Shown here in pieces: positions 5,643-10,000 of a DNA stretch of 10,000 nucleotides (positions are counted from its first letter, which is position 1; the number at the start of each line of letters is the position of its first letter). The notes beneath the pieces are model-generated. The model was given only the letters and a program-made list of their open reading frames with translations, was not told where the DNA came from and ran no database searches. Position numbers and translations under genes: made by a program. Origin of the DNA: Acropora yongei (taxonomy: Eukaryota; Cnidaria; Anthozoa; Scleractinia; Acroporidae); NCBI GenBank assembly GCA_014634225.1, contig BLFN01000196.1:6850276-6860275 (forward strand). Direction: 5' to 3'.

Positions 5643-7879
5643 TAGTGCCATTTGGCACTTATAGGGGGGAAAGGGTTAAAAGTTTGATCAACAAAGTATT
5701 TCAGATGTTTGTTTGTGTGAGAAGCTTTTGGTTCTTTCGCCAAGCACTGATTTGTCGCGGGTTTGCCTTTAGGGATGGGGCCTATATTCCGAATACCTTG
5801 GCGAGGAGATGGGCTTGTATAAAGATCCATACGATTTGTGAGTATGTTATTTCCAGAGCAAAAGAATAACTAAGATCTGTAAGCTGGTCAATTCTAATGT
5901 AAATGAGTGCAGAGTTCTTCTAGGCCAGTTCCTCTTTTTGTTCATGTTTGGGGTTGAGAATCCTGAACAATTCCTTGTGTGATGAAATGTTTTCGAAGCC
6001 AGAGCGAATTTCCAACTGTTCTGCTTCCTGTCAGTGTAACTCCTAAATCATGTGTATTGTTTTTTGTTTTGTTTTGTTTTGAGTTTGTATCATTAGTTTC
6101 ATTTGCCTTAAATTTTGTGTTCCTCATTGTTTCAGATTTGGCAGACTGTCAAATGAAATCTTTAGAGCCTGCCGATTGGTTGTGGACACAGGAATGCATG
6201 CCTTAGGGTAAGATTACCAAAACAGTTCAACGTAAGAAATTGCGCTTCGTTTACTTTGTTTCTTTGCTGTTGTTGTTGTTTTTTTAAATTTCCTTTGAAG
6301 GCATGTCTTTTGTATCTTTTTCACTTTCCACCCAACCTGCACTTAGTAGTGAAAAATCTTATAAGCCGGTTACACACGTGTAATTTTTTCATGACAAGTA
6401 TCATTGCCAATGCTCATTTGCTCACGTGTATTGACAAGTTTTCACTGTAGCCAGCAATACAGTTACACAGCGGACGACAAAATAACAAACCAAGGGGCGC
6501 CTTTACAGTGAGTCATCACAAGAACAAGACCGCTGTGCGCCTACGATTTCTCAATTTTCTTGACAAGTTTTCCTTGTCAATTTCTGCAATGTGTTAATCT
6601 TTTCCTTGATAAGTACACTTGTCAAGGAGAATCATGACAAGTTCTTTTTTACACCACAGCAAATAAAATTTGCCAAGTCAGAACTTACCAATGGAAACTT
6701 GCTCGTATGTAACCGGCTTAAGATGCCTTGTTTTAATAATTTGGAATACTTGTGTGTGGTAGAGGTCCTCTAAATATCCACCAATTCATTAAGCTACAAA
6801 AGATGTCGTTTGTAATGAGAAATATTCAAATTATCCTCTCCAACCCTCCCCTCCCACTCACTTGCTTAAGACGTCGCAACATGGAGTGGGTGGAAATTAT
6901 TTTGCAGTTTATTTGTTGCGGGTTATGTAGGGTACTCTGGAAACTATCTACGAAACTGTTATTAATCTAAATTTCTAGTCCTGTTTTTGTAACTGCCACG
7001 AGCACTGCAAGCTTTCAAATTCAAACTAAATTGTTAAATATTCAATCAAATCCTACACGTATTGTGCAACGTTACGCTTCTGCTCTCGAAGTTTTGGAAG
7101 TAATATATCAAACACGAGGAAGAGTGTTTCATCAGATATCCAAACACGAAGAAGTGGGTTGAAAAAACGAGGCGCAGTCGAGTTTTTTTTTAACCAACTT
7201 CGAAGTGTTTGGATAAATGATGATACACTCTTTTTGATATAGCTTCTCAAAGCATTGATAATTCTTGGAGAAAATCAAAGCAAAACTTCTCCGAATTTTA
7301 TGATAATTAGAATCACATCTCCAAACCTCCTTTACGGTAGTGATTTCCTTTGTTTTCTCTTTATGAATTATTAATGAGTTTGAGAAGTTTAGTACAAGAA
7401 ACTGTCGTTTTTCAATTTCGTTTGCGTTTCAGATGGAGTCGACAAAAAGCAGTAGATTTTATGGTGGAAAATACTGCTATGTCCCTTCACAACGTAAACG
7501 CAGAAATTAATCGATATATCATCTGGCCAGGACAGGTTTGTTTGAATTCCATTTCCGCGTGTGTAAGCTTCACGACTTGCACAGCATTTCCATCATGTTG
7601 ACATTCATTGCTTTGTAGGCTTGTGCATACAAAGTTGGTGAAATCAAGATTAAAGAACTTCGAAAGAAAGCGGAACAGAAACTTGGTATGTCCAGGCATC
7701 TTTAGGATTCGTTCTCCAAATGAGCTCCCGTTTGACTTTTTTCCCCTCCCTTTTTTCCCCCAGGGGAAAAGTTTGATCTCAAGGATTATCATCATGTTTT
7801 TCTTTCCGCTGGACCAATGGGTCTGGACACACTGGAGGAGGCTGTGGACAAGTACATAGAAAGTACTCTGGCAATTTGA
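1..7879 (+). CDS. DUF885-family putative zinc metallopeptidase, C-terminal 381 residues in 13 exons (5' partial)
   Basis: Coding exons: 1-83, 706-777, 1321-1416, 2496-2582, 3020-3114, 3404-3523, 4162-4222, 5149-5259, 5773-5837, 6136-6207, 7433-7535, 7619-7685, 7764-7879 (TGA 7877-7879). Every intron is GT...AG, and joining the exons leaves no internal stop; intron phases are 0,0,0,0,2,2,0,0,2,2,0,1. Blocks typical of DUF885 (PF05960) occur in order: YLPQSR near residues 29-34, LTPNEVHELG (61-70), EVGFDGSFKQFL (87-98), PGAYYLGPSDDGTRPGVF (157-174), HEAVPGHHLQ (195-204), YMEGWGLYSEY (239-249) and a C-terminal YHHVFLSAGPMGLDTLEE block. The His/Glu motif plus the downstream Glu suggest a zinc hydrolase of gluzincin type. 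Its substrate is unknown and activity is inferred, not shown. Family members are usually near 550-650 residues, so roughly the first third is missing upstream, including any signal peptide. Location in the cell cannot be judged. The family call is strong; exact ends rest on splice consensus and protein similarity recalled from memory. Confidence 0.93.
84..705. other. Intron 1 of the DUF885 gene (622 bp)
   Basis: AT-rich intron without a recognisable element. It has a doubled CTTTAAGTTC (around 342-365) and three copies of ACCAGTGTA at 511, 533 and 551. The small frames inside it have no protein-like features. Confidence 0.75.
706..777 (+). CDS. DUF885 gene exon, YLP/serine-rich block
   Basis: Acceptor TTCTAG ends at 705 and donor CAG|GTAGGT starts at 778. 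The exon is 72 bp, 24 codons, phase 0 at both ends. Residues 28-51 begin TYLPQSRQSIACSDLP and end SFYNQ. The pattern YLP-x-x-R-x-x-I-x-x-S-x-LP-x-G ending in F/Y-Y is the recognisable DUF885 block that comes before the long helical segment. Nothing else in this 700-bp stretch codes in a way that would bridge the flanking exons. Confidence 0.85.
778..1320. other. Intron 2 of the DUF885 gene (543 bp)
   Basis: No repeat family recognised. There is a short direct duplication of ATACTATAC at about 893-911. A 60-codon frame at 1138-1320 ends exactly at the acceptor, with its stop formed by the splice-site TAG, so I treat it as chance. Confidence 0.75.
1321..1416 (+). CDS. DUF885 gene exon, LTPNEVHELG helix
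   Basis: Acceptor TTCTGTGTAG ends at 1320 and donor GAG|GTAAGA begins at 1417. The exon is 96 bp, 32 codons, phase 0 at both ends. Residues 52-83 contain FHIACELTPNEVHELGQ followed by EVRRIRSRMDE. The L-T-P-x-E-[VI]-H-x-L-G signature and the following E-V-x-R-I-x-x-x-M are strongly conserved in DUF885 proteins, so this exon is one of the best family anchors in the window. Confidence 0.93.
1593..1930. repeat. Candidate degenerate dispersed repeat in intron 3
   Basis: Starts near TTGAGGAAGCTACGATG and ends in a CGCCTGCGTATGTCGTTTG-like stretch whose reverse complement only loosely resembles the start. I recall similar text, with segments such as TTTACTGCTGCAGGCTTGAG and CACGATTATTTTT, as high-copy in coral genomes. 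The terminal inverted repeats are weak in this copy, so both boundaries and family are uncertain. Confidence 0.35.
2231..2360. repeat. Possible dispersed-repeat fragment with CAGCTGACGTTTCGAGCG
   Basis: The opening CAGCTGACGTTTCGAGCG matches a repeat start I remember from cnidarian and other invertebrate genomes, and TGTGTGGTTTT further on also fits. The rest is diverged. Only memory supports this; there is no second copy inside the window. Confidence 0.3.
2496..2582 (+). CDS. DUF885 gene exon, EVGFDGSFKQFL block
   Basis: Acceptor TATGCAG ends at 2495 and donor AAA|GTGAGT begins at 2583. The exon is 87 bp, 29 codons, phase 0 at both ends. Residues 84-112 read IIKEVGFDGSFKQFLEML and then RTEKRFYYETK. 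The G-F-x-G-S-F-x-x-F-L-x-x-L-R-T-[DE]-x-R-F-Y pattern is characteristic of DUF885. The preceding pyrimidine tract is poor, but the protein match fixes the boundary. Confidence 0.93.
2645..2674. repeat. (TGAG)n microsatellite
   Basis: About 7.5 perfect tandem copies of the tetranucleotide TGAG, 62 bp downstream of the exon ending at 2582, within intron 4. A likely length-polymorphic marker; no function is implied. Confidence 0.97.
3020..3114 (+). CDS. DUF885 gene exon, amphipathic helix EELLNGYKNL
   Basis: Acceptor with a strong pyrimidine tract (TTTTCTTTTAG) ends at 3019. Donor GA|GTAATT begins at 3115, leaving phase 2. The exon is 95 bp and gives residues 113-143, EELLNGYKNLCENKIKPKL then KDFFKQIPEADF, plus two bases of the Glu codon completed by the next exon. 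Unspliced reading would hit TAA immediately after the donor, which supports the boundary. Confidence 0.92.
3404..3523 (+). CDS. DUF885 gene exon, PGAYYLGPSDDGTRPGVF block
   Basis: Acceptor TCCTCTTTAG ends at 3403 and donor AAG|GTATAA begins at 3524. The exon is 120 bp and phase 2 at both ends. After the split Glu144, residues 145-183 contain IKETPTDLAPVAPGAYYLG and PSDDGTRPGVFMVNTYKPET. In DUF885 proteins this A-Y-Y-x-x-P-S-x-D-G-x-R-P-G-x-F-x-V-N segment lies just before the metal-binding motif, as it does here. Confidence 0.95.
3524..4161. other. Intron 6 of the DUF885 gene (638 bp)
   Basis: No gene and no recognised transposon. Its last 100 bases contain a perfect inverted repeat, listed separately. 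An open frame on the minus strand at 3725-3913 has no recognisable protein character. Confidence 0.7.
4080..4116. repeat. Perfect 14-bp inverted repeat (hairpin) near the acceptor of the catalytic exon
   Basis: Arm TAACATAAACAACT (4080-4093), 9-base loop, arm AGTTGTTTATGTTA (4103-4116), with no mismatch. It ends 45 bases before the exon that carries HEAVPGHHLQ, so in the pre-mRNA it would fold near the branch-point region. It may simply be a remnant of a small inverted-repeat element. Confidence 0.85.
4162..4222 (+). CDS. DUF885 gene exon, metal-binding HEAVPGHHLQ
   Basis: Acceptor TTTCCTTCAG ends at 4161 and donor CAG|GTATAA begins at 4223. The 61-bp exon completes Arg184 and encodes PKYEMVSLALHEAVPGHHLQ (185-204). 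H195-E196 and H201/H202 form the HExxPGHH hallmark of DUF885. The His pair lies 6-7 residues after the first His, not four as in HEXXH, because of an intervening Pro-Gly. E196 is the expected catalytic base and the histidines the expected zinc ligands; this role is inferred from the motif. Confidence 0.97.
4324..4665. repeat. Degenerate inverted-repeat element with TTAAG ends, intron 7
   Basis: The left end begins TTAAGGAGCCTAAACAACC and runs into a CGACGGCGAC tract. The right end finishes GGACGTCATCTTTGCTTAAG, whose complement also begins CTTAAG and keeps a GACGTC tract. Internal text such as TTTTCTCTCCAAACCTCTTATG matches a high-copy coral repeat I recall. The pairing between ends is partial, so this is an old copy. 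Confidence 0.45.
5149..5259 (+). CDS. DUF885 gene exon, TVFAMEQRD to YME
   Basis: Acceptor TTGTTTCAG ends at 5148. Donor GAG|GTGCTT begins at 5260 and is a weak match to consensus. The exon is 111 bp, 37 codons, phase 0 at both ends. Residues 205-241 run TVFAMEQRDQPSFRRFVEDR, then RYYEAPSRFALHTAYME. Glu241 ends the exon and is the leading candidate for the third zinc ligand, 46 residues after H195. Reading on past the donor stays open for 43 codons to a TAA at 5389, so intron retention would give a truncated protein. Confidence 0.93.
5452..5561. mobile_element. 110-bp MITE copy 1, TTAA/CCCTT ends
   Basis: Begins TTAACCCTTTCC and ends GGGGAAAGGGTCAA, so the termini are complementary over about a dozen bases with one change. 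It contains a perfect 9-bp-arm palindrome, ATAAGTGCC-ATTT-GGCACTTAT (5523-5544). A second copy of the same length follows eight bases later. The TTAA boundary with CCCTT termini is the arrangement expected of piggyBac-type non-autonomous elements; that assignment is an inference. No coding capacity. Confidence 0.85.
5570..5679. mobile_element. 110-bp MITE copy 2, TTAA/CCCTT ends
   Basis: Begins TTAACCCTTCCC and ends GGGGAAAGGGTTAA. It is nearly identical to the copy at 5452-5561, including the core ATTGACGAGTAAAATCGTCT and the AGTGCC-ATTT-GGCACT hairpin. Differences are few single bases, such as GGGTTCCCC for GGGTACCCC and ATTAGTG for ATAAGTG. It ends 93 bp before the acceptor of the next coding exon. 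I recall this sequence as very common in anthozoan genomes. Confidence 0.87.
5773..5837 (+). CDS. DUF885 gene exon, GWGLYSEYLGEEMG
   Basis: Acceptor GCCTTTAG ends at 5772 and donor TT|GTGAGT begins at 5838, phase 2. The 65-bp exon encodes residues 242-262, GWGLYSEYLGEEMGLYKDPYD, plus part of Leu263. Joined to YME of the previous exon it makes Y-M-E-G-W-G-L-Y-S-E-Y-L-G-E-E-M-G, the second signature of DUF885 (usual form EGWALYxExL). It is thought to provide the glutamate ligand to the HExxPGHH site. Confidence 0.96.
6061..6083. repeat. (GTTTT)n low-complexity tract
   Basis: T-rich run with three GTTTT-type units in intron 9, about 50 bases before the acceptor at 6135. It may extend the pyrimidine-rich region upstream of that splice site. 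Confidence 0.8.
6136..6207 (+). CDS. DUF885 gene exon, FGRLSNEIFRACRLVVDTGMH
   Basis: Acceptor TTGTTTCAG ends at 6135 and donor GG|GTAAGA begins at 6208. The exon is 72 bp, phase 2 at both ends. After split Leu263, residues 264-286 read FGRLSNEIFRACRLVVDTGM then HALG, with the Gly codon completed by the next exon. The G-R-L-x-x-E-x-x-R-A-x-R-L-V-V-D-T-G-[ML]-H pattern is highly conserved in DUF885 and follows the GW-LYSE block as expected. Confidence 0.96.
6362..6720. mobile_element. 359-bp inverted-repeat element with clustered TGACAAGT motifs, intron 10
   Basis: The termini TAAGCCGGTTAC (6362-6373) and GTAACCGGCTTA (6709-6720) are perfect 12-bp inverted repeats; similarity continues into CACACG versus its complement CGTATG. 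The interior has no coding frame of note. It contains TGACAAGT at 6392, 6432, 6561 and 6635, TGATAAGT at 6607, and the reverse-strand form at 6573 and 6617. TTGACAAG-TTTTC-CTTGTCAA (6560-6580) is a perfect hairpin. It looks like a non-autonomous DNA transposon; superfamily not assigned. Confidence 0.75.
7105..7240. mobile_element. 136-bp fold-back (MITE-like) element, intron 10
   Basis: ATATCAAACACGAGGAAGAG at the left pairs with CTCTTTTTGATAT at the right. ATATCCAAACACGAAGAAG pairs with CTTCGAAGTGTTTGGATAA, and GGGTTGAAAAAAC with GTTTTTTTTAACC, around a small CGAGGCGCAGTCGA centre. The whole element thus forms one long imperfect hairpin. I recall such GAGGCGCAG-centred fold-backs as frequent in cnidarians. 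A minus-strand open frame over it (7053-7250) is a by-product of the hairpin. Confidence 0.75.
7433..7535 (+). CDS. DUF885 gene exon, WSRQKAVDFMVENT
   Basis: Acceptor TTGCGTTTCAG ends at 7432 and donor CAG|GTTTGT begins at 7536. The exon is 103 bp, entering in phase 2 and leaving in phase 0. It completes Gly287 and encodes residues 288-321, starting WSRQKAVDFMVENTAMSLHN and ending INRYIIWPGQ. The G-W-[ST]-R-x-x-A-x-x-[FY]-M-x-x-N-T block and the E-I-x-R-Y-x-x-W-P-G-Q block are both classic DUF885 motifs, so the splice across the 1.2-kb intron is well supported. Confidence 0.96.
7619..7685 (+). CDS. DUF885 gene exon, ACAYKVGEIKIKELRKKAE
   Basis: Acceptor GCTTTGTAG ends at 7618 and donor G|GTATGT begins at 7686. 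The exon is 67 bp, entering in phase 0 and leaving in phase 1. It follows WPGQ after only an 83-bp intron. Residues 322-343 read ACAYKVGEIKIKELRKKAEQ and then KL. Q-A-x-A-Y-K-x-G-x-x-x-I-x-x-L-R-x-x-A is the family pattern for the penultimate helix. Confidence 0.95.
7764..7879 (+). CDS. DUF885 gene terminal coding exon with stop
   Basis: Acceptor with a long pyrimidine run (TTTTTTCCCCCAG) ends at 7763 after a 78-bp intron. The exon completes Gly344 and encodes residues 345-381, EKFDLKDYHHVFLSAGPMGL followed by DTLEEAVDKYIESTLAI, then TGA at 7877-7879. D-[FY]-H-x-x-[VL]-L-x-x-G-x-[ML]-x-L-x-x-L-E is the usual C-terminal block of DUF885, so the protein ends at its expected place. Confidence 0.96.
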
Positions 7880-7937
7880 AAGTTGGAAGACAGTAACTCT
7901 TGGTGGATTGCTCTTGAGTTGTAACCTTTTAACTTGC

Positions 7938-7943
7938 AATAAT
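7938..7943 (+). terminator. Possible variant polyadenylation signal AATAAT
   Basis: An AATAAT hexamer 59 bases after the stop codon, followed by T/GT-rich sequence (CATGTCTGATTTGTCC). It is a weak variant of AATAAA. The next canonical AATAAA on this strand is at 8819-8824, beyond the repeat cluster, so the real 3' UTR could be either about 80 or nearly 1000 bases long. Confidence 0.2.
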
Positions 7944-7967
7944 TTTTCATGTCTGATTTGTCCACCT

Positions 7968-8200
7968 GGGGCCTGTTTCTCGAAAGTTCCGAGAACTTTT
8001 CTGGCCTGACGAAAAGTCAGTTTTCAAACTGTGATCCGCTTGTTTTGAAAAGCTAATGTTTTGACATGTTTTTAATGTAACGGAAAAACAAGAGGAATGT
8101 GATGTTGAAGGCTTGGAAACTCGGCGTTACGGAGATATATAGGGAATTGTTGCACCCGAAATAAGCCCGAAAAGTTTCGGGAGTTTGGAGAAACAGGCCC
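7968..8200. mobile_element. GGGGCC-ended inverted-repeat element, copy A (~233 bp)
   Basis: Starts GGGGCCTGTTTCTCGAAAG and ends GGAGAAACAGGCCC, so the ends are inverted repeats with few mismatches. A second inner pair involves CCGAAAAGTTTCGGG near the right end. It is homologous along its length to the copy that starts two bases after it ends. No coding capacity. I recall elements with this terminus as common in invertebrate, including cnidarian, genomes. Confidence 0.8.
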
Positions 8201-8202
8201 TA

Positions 8203-8432
8203 GGGGCCCGTTTCTCGAAAGTCCGGAGAAATTTTCGGGCCCGAAAAGCTATTCGTAAAACTGCGACCCGCTAGTTCTGGAAAGCTGGTCTTTTCATATG
8301 TTGTAAAGTGCCTAAGAATTAAAATTAATGCAAAGTTTCGTGCCTCGAGGCGCTTCGCTTTGAAGATACAAAGAGAATTCTATAACCCGAAATGCGCCCG
8401 AAAAGTTTCGGGACTTTCGTGAAGCGGGCCCC
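8203..8432. mobile_element. GGGGCC-ended inverted-repeat element, copy B (~230 bp)
   Basis: Starts GGGGCCCGTTTCTCGAAAGT and ends ACTTTCGTGAAGCGGGCCCC, inverted repeats with only small differences. It shares with copy A the right-end segment GCCCGAAAAGTTTCGGGA and several interior anchors. The middle is clearly diverged between copies, so the pair is either an old tandem duplication or two insertions at the same kind of site. Confidence 0.82.
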
Positions 8433-8550
8433 TGGCCCGAGATGCTAGAAGCATGGTTAGCGCTAGTCAGCGTTAACTACCACAGAAACGTATAGGCTTC
8501 GATACTAACCAATGGTTAGCGCTAATCATGCTTTGAGCAACTGGCCCCTG
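8432..8550. mobile_element. 119-bp CTGGCC-ended inverted-repeat element
   Basis: The left arm CTGGCCCGAGATGCTAGAAG and its continuation CATGGTTAGCGCTAG pair with the right arm CTAACCATTGGTT-type complement. On the + strand that right arm reads GGTTAGCGCTAATCATGC and then TTTGAGCAACTGGCCCCTG. It abuts copy B with no spacer. I recall this element family from coral genomes. Non-coding. Confidence 0.75.
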
Positions 8551-9370
8551 GTTGCATCGTTAACTCCAATCTACAAGAGAGTGTGTTGTGCATTGGAATC
8601 GTGGTTCTCTCCAAGAAAACATCAATCCTGAAAAAATCCAATTCCACCTCTCTTGTCGAATTCATTCCATTCAGGAACGGGAAAGGAAAAAGGAAAGGGA
8701 AATTTATAGAGAAAAGCGAAAACAAGCGAAACGCAACTCAACAAAGCAAAATAACATAAACAATCAGAGAGTATTGAACAAAGAACCAAACAATAAGAGA
8801 CAACATCTAAAGAAAGCAAATAAACATACATGGCGCTATTAATTAAAGGAAAAACAAAACCAAAAAAGGAACTATTTGATATTTTGGATGAATGTTAATA
8901 TTTTAAAGAACTAATATCGGCCAAAAGCAAACATACTCAAGGAATAACTGAAGGAATACTTAACAAAGAACCATGTCAGAAAATATGACAAAAGAAAAAT
9001 GGTGACCATACTTAATTATGCATATCTTAAACATTCATTTTTCAATTTTGGTGTCGAGAACTAGCTACAACTTATAAGAATAAATGTAAGCAAAACTCAC
9101 TCGAAAGTTGAGGGTAAATAGGTTCTTCTATGGAATTTTGGTTGGGAGATAATAATTTTTAATTTCTCTTTCCTTGCTTTACTTTTTTCAACATAAAATC
9201 GATACTCTTCACAAAAGAAAAAAACAAGAATAAAATAGACTTCACGGAAAACTGCATTTATTCTTCCGCCGAATTTTATGAATTCTTGATTGCCGCTATT
9301 GGAGTTACCGCTGCTACTGCGTCAAGATCGGTACCGGTTTAACTTCCTTTTTACTCGCTTTTCTTAAGAT
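8551..9370. other. AT-rich stretch, no gene seen
   Basis: Includes a purine-rich run at about 8676-8702 and A-rich low-complexity sequence to about 8870. The Lys/Arg/Asn-rich frame this creates (8588-8842) looks compositional. AATAAA occurs at 8819-8824. The rest has no repeat, exon or regulatory motif I can recognise. Confidence 0.6.
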
Positions 9371-9504
9371 TACTGTGGTCCTTCGCGAGTCTTTGAAAGT
9401 GTGAGCGTTTGTGATACTTTGAGTCCGCAGAGGTAAGATAAGCAGTGTGCTGTTATTCCGAAGTAAAGTTGAGTGTTTGATCTTCCTCGTTCATCGTCGA
9501 ATCC

Positions 9505-9603
9505 ATGGCTGTTGAAAGGAAACAAAGAAAGTTCAGTGTGGGCTTGTGTTTTTTTTCAATAACAACTCTTCTGTTGTCGGAAATATCCGCTGGAGATTTC
9601 TGA
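9505..9603 (+). other. 32-codon ORF resembling a signal peptide; possible first exon or uORF of a neighbouring gene
   Basis: The ATG sits in CCATGG, an acceptable initiation context. The product starts MAVERKQRKF, then a hydrophobic run SVGLCFFSITTLLL, then SEISAGDF and TGA. Basic N-terminus, hydrophobic core and small residues (I-S-A-G) follow the layout of a signal peptide with cleavage after Ala. No good donor lies in frame before the TGA. A GTAAGA donor-like site at about 9635 falls beyond it, reachable only in another frame. It may be a broken exon or chance. Confidence 0.25.
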
Positions 9604-10000
9604 CACTAATATCCTGAGCATGTGGTGGATATCAGTAAGAAACAGCCAACATCGAACAAGGGCGAATCGTATGGATAGTTCAATCAACAATTAGTCATGC
9701 CAAGGCCATTTCAGCTTCGCAATACACTCTCTTTCGTACGTCGGAATATTTAACAATTATTATTCAATGAGTACGCTTTCCCCCAATAAACAGAACATGA
9801 GCTGATATGAAGGGAGCCAATACGAAAGCCAGCCTCGGTTTCGAGGTTGAAAATGAAACAATGGTCAATAACTGAGAGAACATGAGCTAATCGGAAACCT
9901 TGAGACAGTTTCTGAAGTTTCATTGTGAAATTATCTAGCAAATTAATTAGACAAAGTGTACTTCGAAGAAGCGTCTTTGAAATATATTAAATTTAAAAAA
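9604..10000. other. No gene recognised to the window end
   Basis: AT-rich. GAACATGAGCT followed by (G/A)AT occurs twice (about 9793 and 9878), and the window ends in an A/T-rich run. A 63-codon minus-strand frame (9750-9941) has no family I recognise and no splice support. Confidence 0.5.

Noticed and set aside
5452..5679. Repeat-spacer arrangement considered as a CRISPR-like array
   Set aside because: There are only two 110-bp units with transposon-like ends in an intron of a eukaryotic gene; no short repeats with unique spacers.
5642..5869. Overlapping short frames on both strands around the MITE pair and the GWGLYSEY exon
   Set aside because: They run across the second MITE copy and the exon in the wrong frame. 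The correct frame gives GWGLYSEYLGEEMG between good splice sites.
7487..7939. 150-codon minus-strand ORF, the longest uninterrupted frame in the window
   Set aside because: It lies antisense to three well-supported DUF885 exons and both short introns between them. Its composition follows the complement of those exons and it has no family signature.
9380..9440. Possible non-coding first exon ending at an AG|GTAAGA donor (9433)
   Set aside because: Only the donor motif supports it. No TATA or initiator pattern and no matching acceptor could be placed downstream in the window.
1..10000. tRNA, rRNA, spliceosomal RNA genes, viral or reverse-transcriptase genes
   Set aside because: No tRNA A/B boxes in cloverleaf context, no rRNA-like conserved blocks, and no polymerase, integrase or transposase motifs in any frame I read.

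Overview
The window is eukaryotic genomic DNA. It has small exons with GT/AG boundaries that interrupt one continuous protein, AT-rich introns, microsatellites and several short terminal-inverted-repeat elements. The repeats look like ones I recall from anthozoan cnidarians (stony corals, sea anemones). A coral-type genome is therefore my inference. It rests on memory of repeat families, not on a search.

The only gene I can establish lies on the + strand from base 1 to 7879. It is the C-terminal part of a DUF885-family protein (PF05960, a putative zinc metallopeptidase-like family best known from bacteria). I could place 13 coding exons: 1-83, 706-777, 1321-1416, 2496-2582, 3020-3114, 3404-3523, 4162-4222, 5149-5259, 5773-5837, 6136-6207, 7433-7535, 7619-7685 and 7764-7879. 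All splice in frame and give 381 residues ending at a TGA. The family hallmark HEAVPGHHLQ is in the seventh exon here and the matching YMEGWGLYSEY block spans exons 8 and 9. The N-terminus (probably 200 residues or more), the start codon and the promoter lie upstream of the window. Residue numbers below count from the first complete codon visible, at base 3.

The introns carry most of the other structure. Intron 3 holds candidate degenerate dispersed repeats. Intron 4 has a (TGAG)n microsatellite. Intron 6 ends with a perfect hairpin close to its acceptor. Intron 7 holds a degenerate repeat of about 340 bp. Intron 8 contains two 110-bp tandem copies of a MITE with TTAA-CCCTT ends. Intron 10 contains a 359-bp inverted-repeat element packed with TGACAAGT motifs, and a 136-bp fold-back element.

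Downstream of the stop codon, 7968-8550 is a run of three abutting inverted-repeat elements: two diverged copies of a GGGGCC-ended element of about 230 bp, then one of about 119 bp. From 8551 to 10000 the DNA is AT-rich with no recognisable gene. It includes a purine-rich tract and, at 9505-9603, a short ORF that resembles a signal peptide and could be the broken or first exon of a neighbouring gene. I see no RNA genes, CRISPR arrays or intact autonomous transposons.
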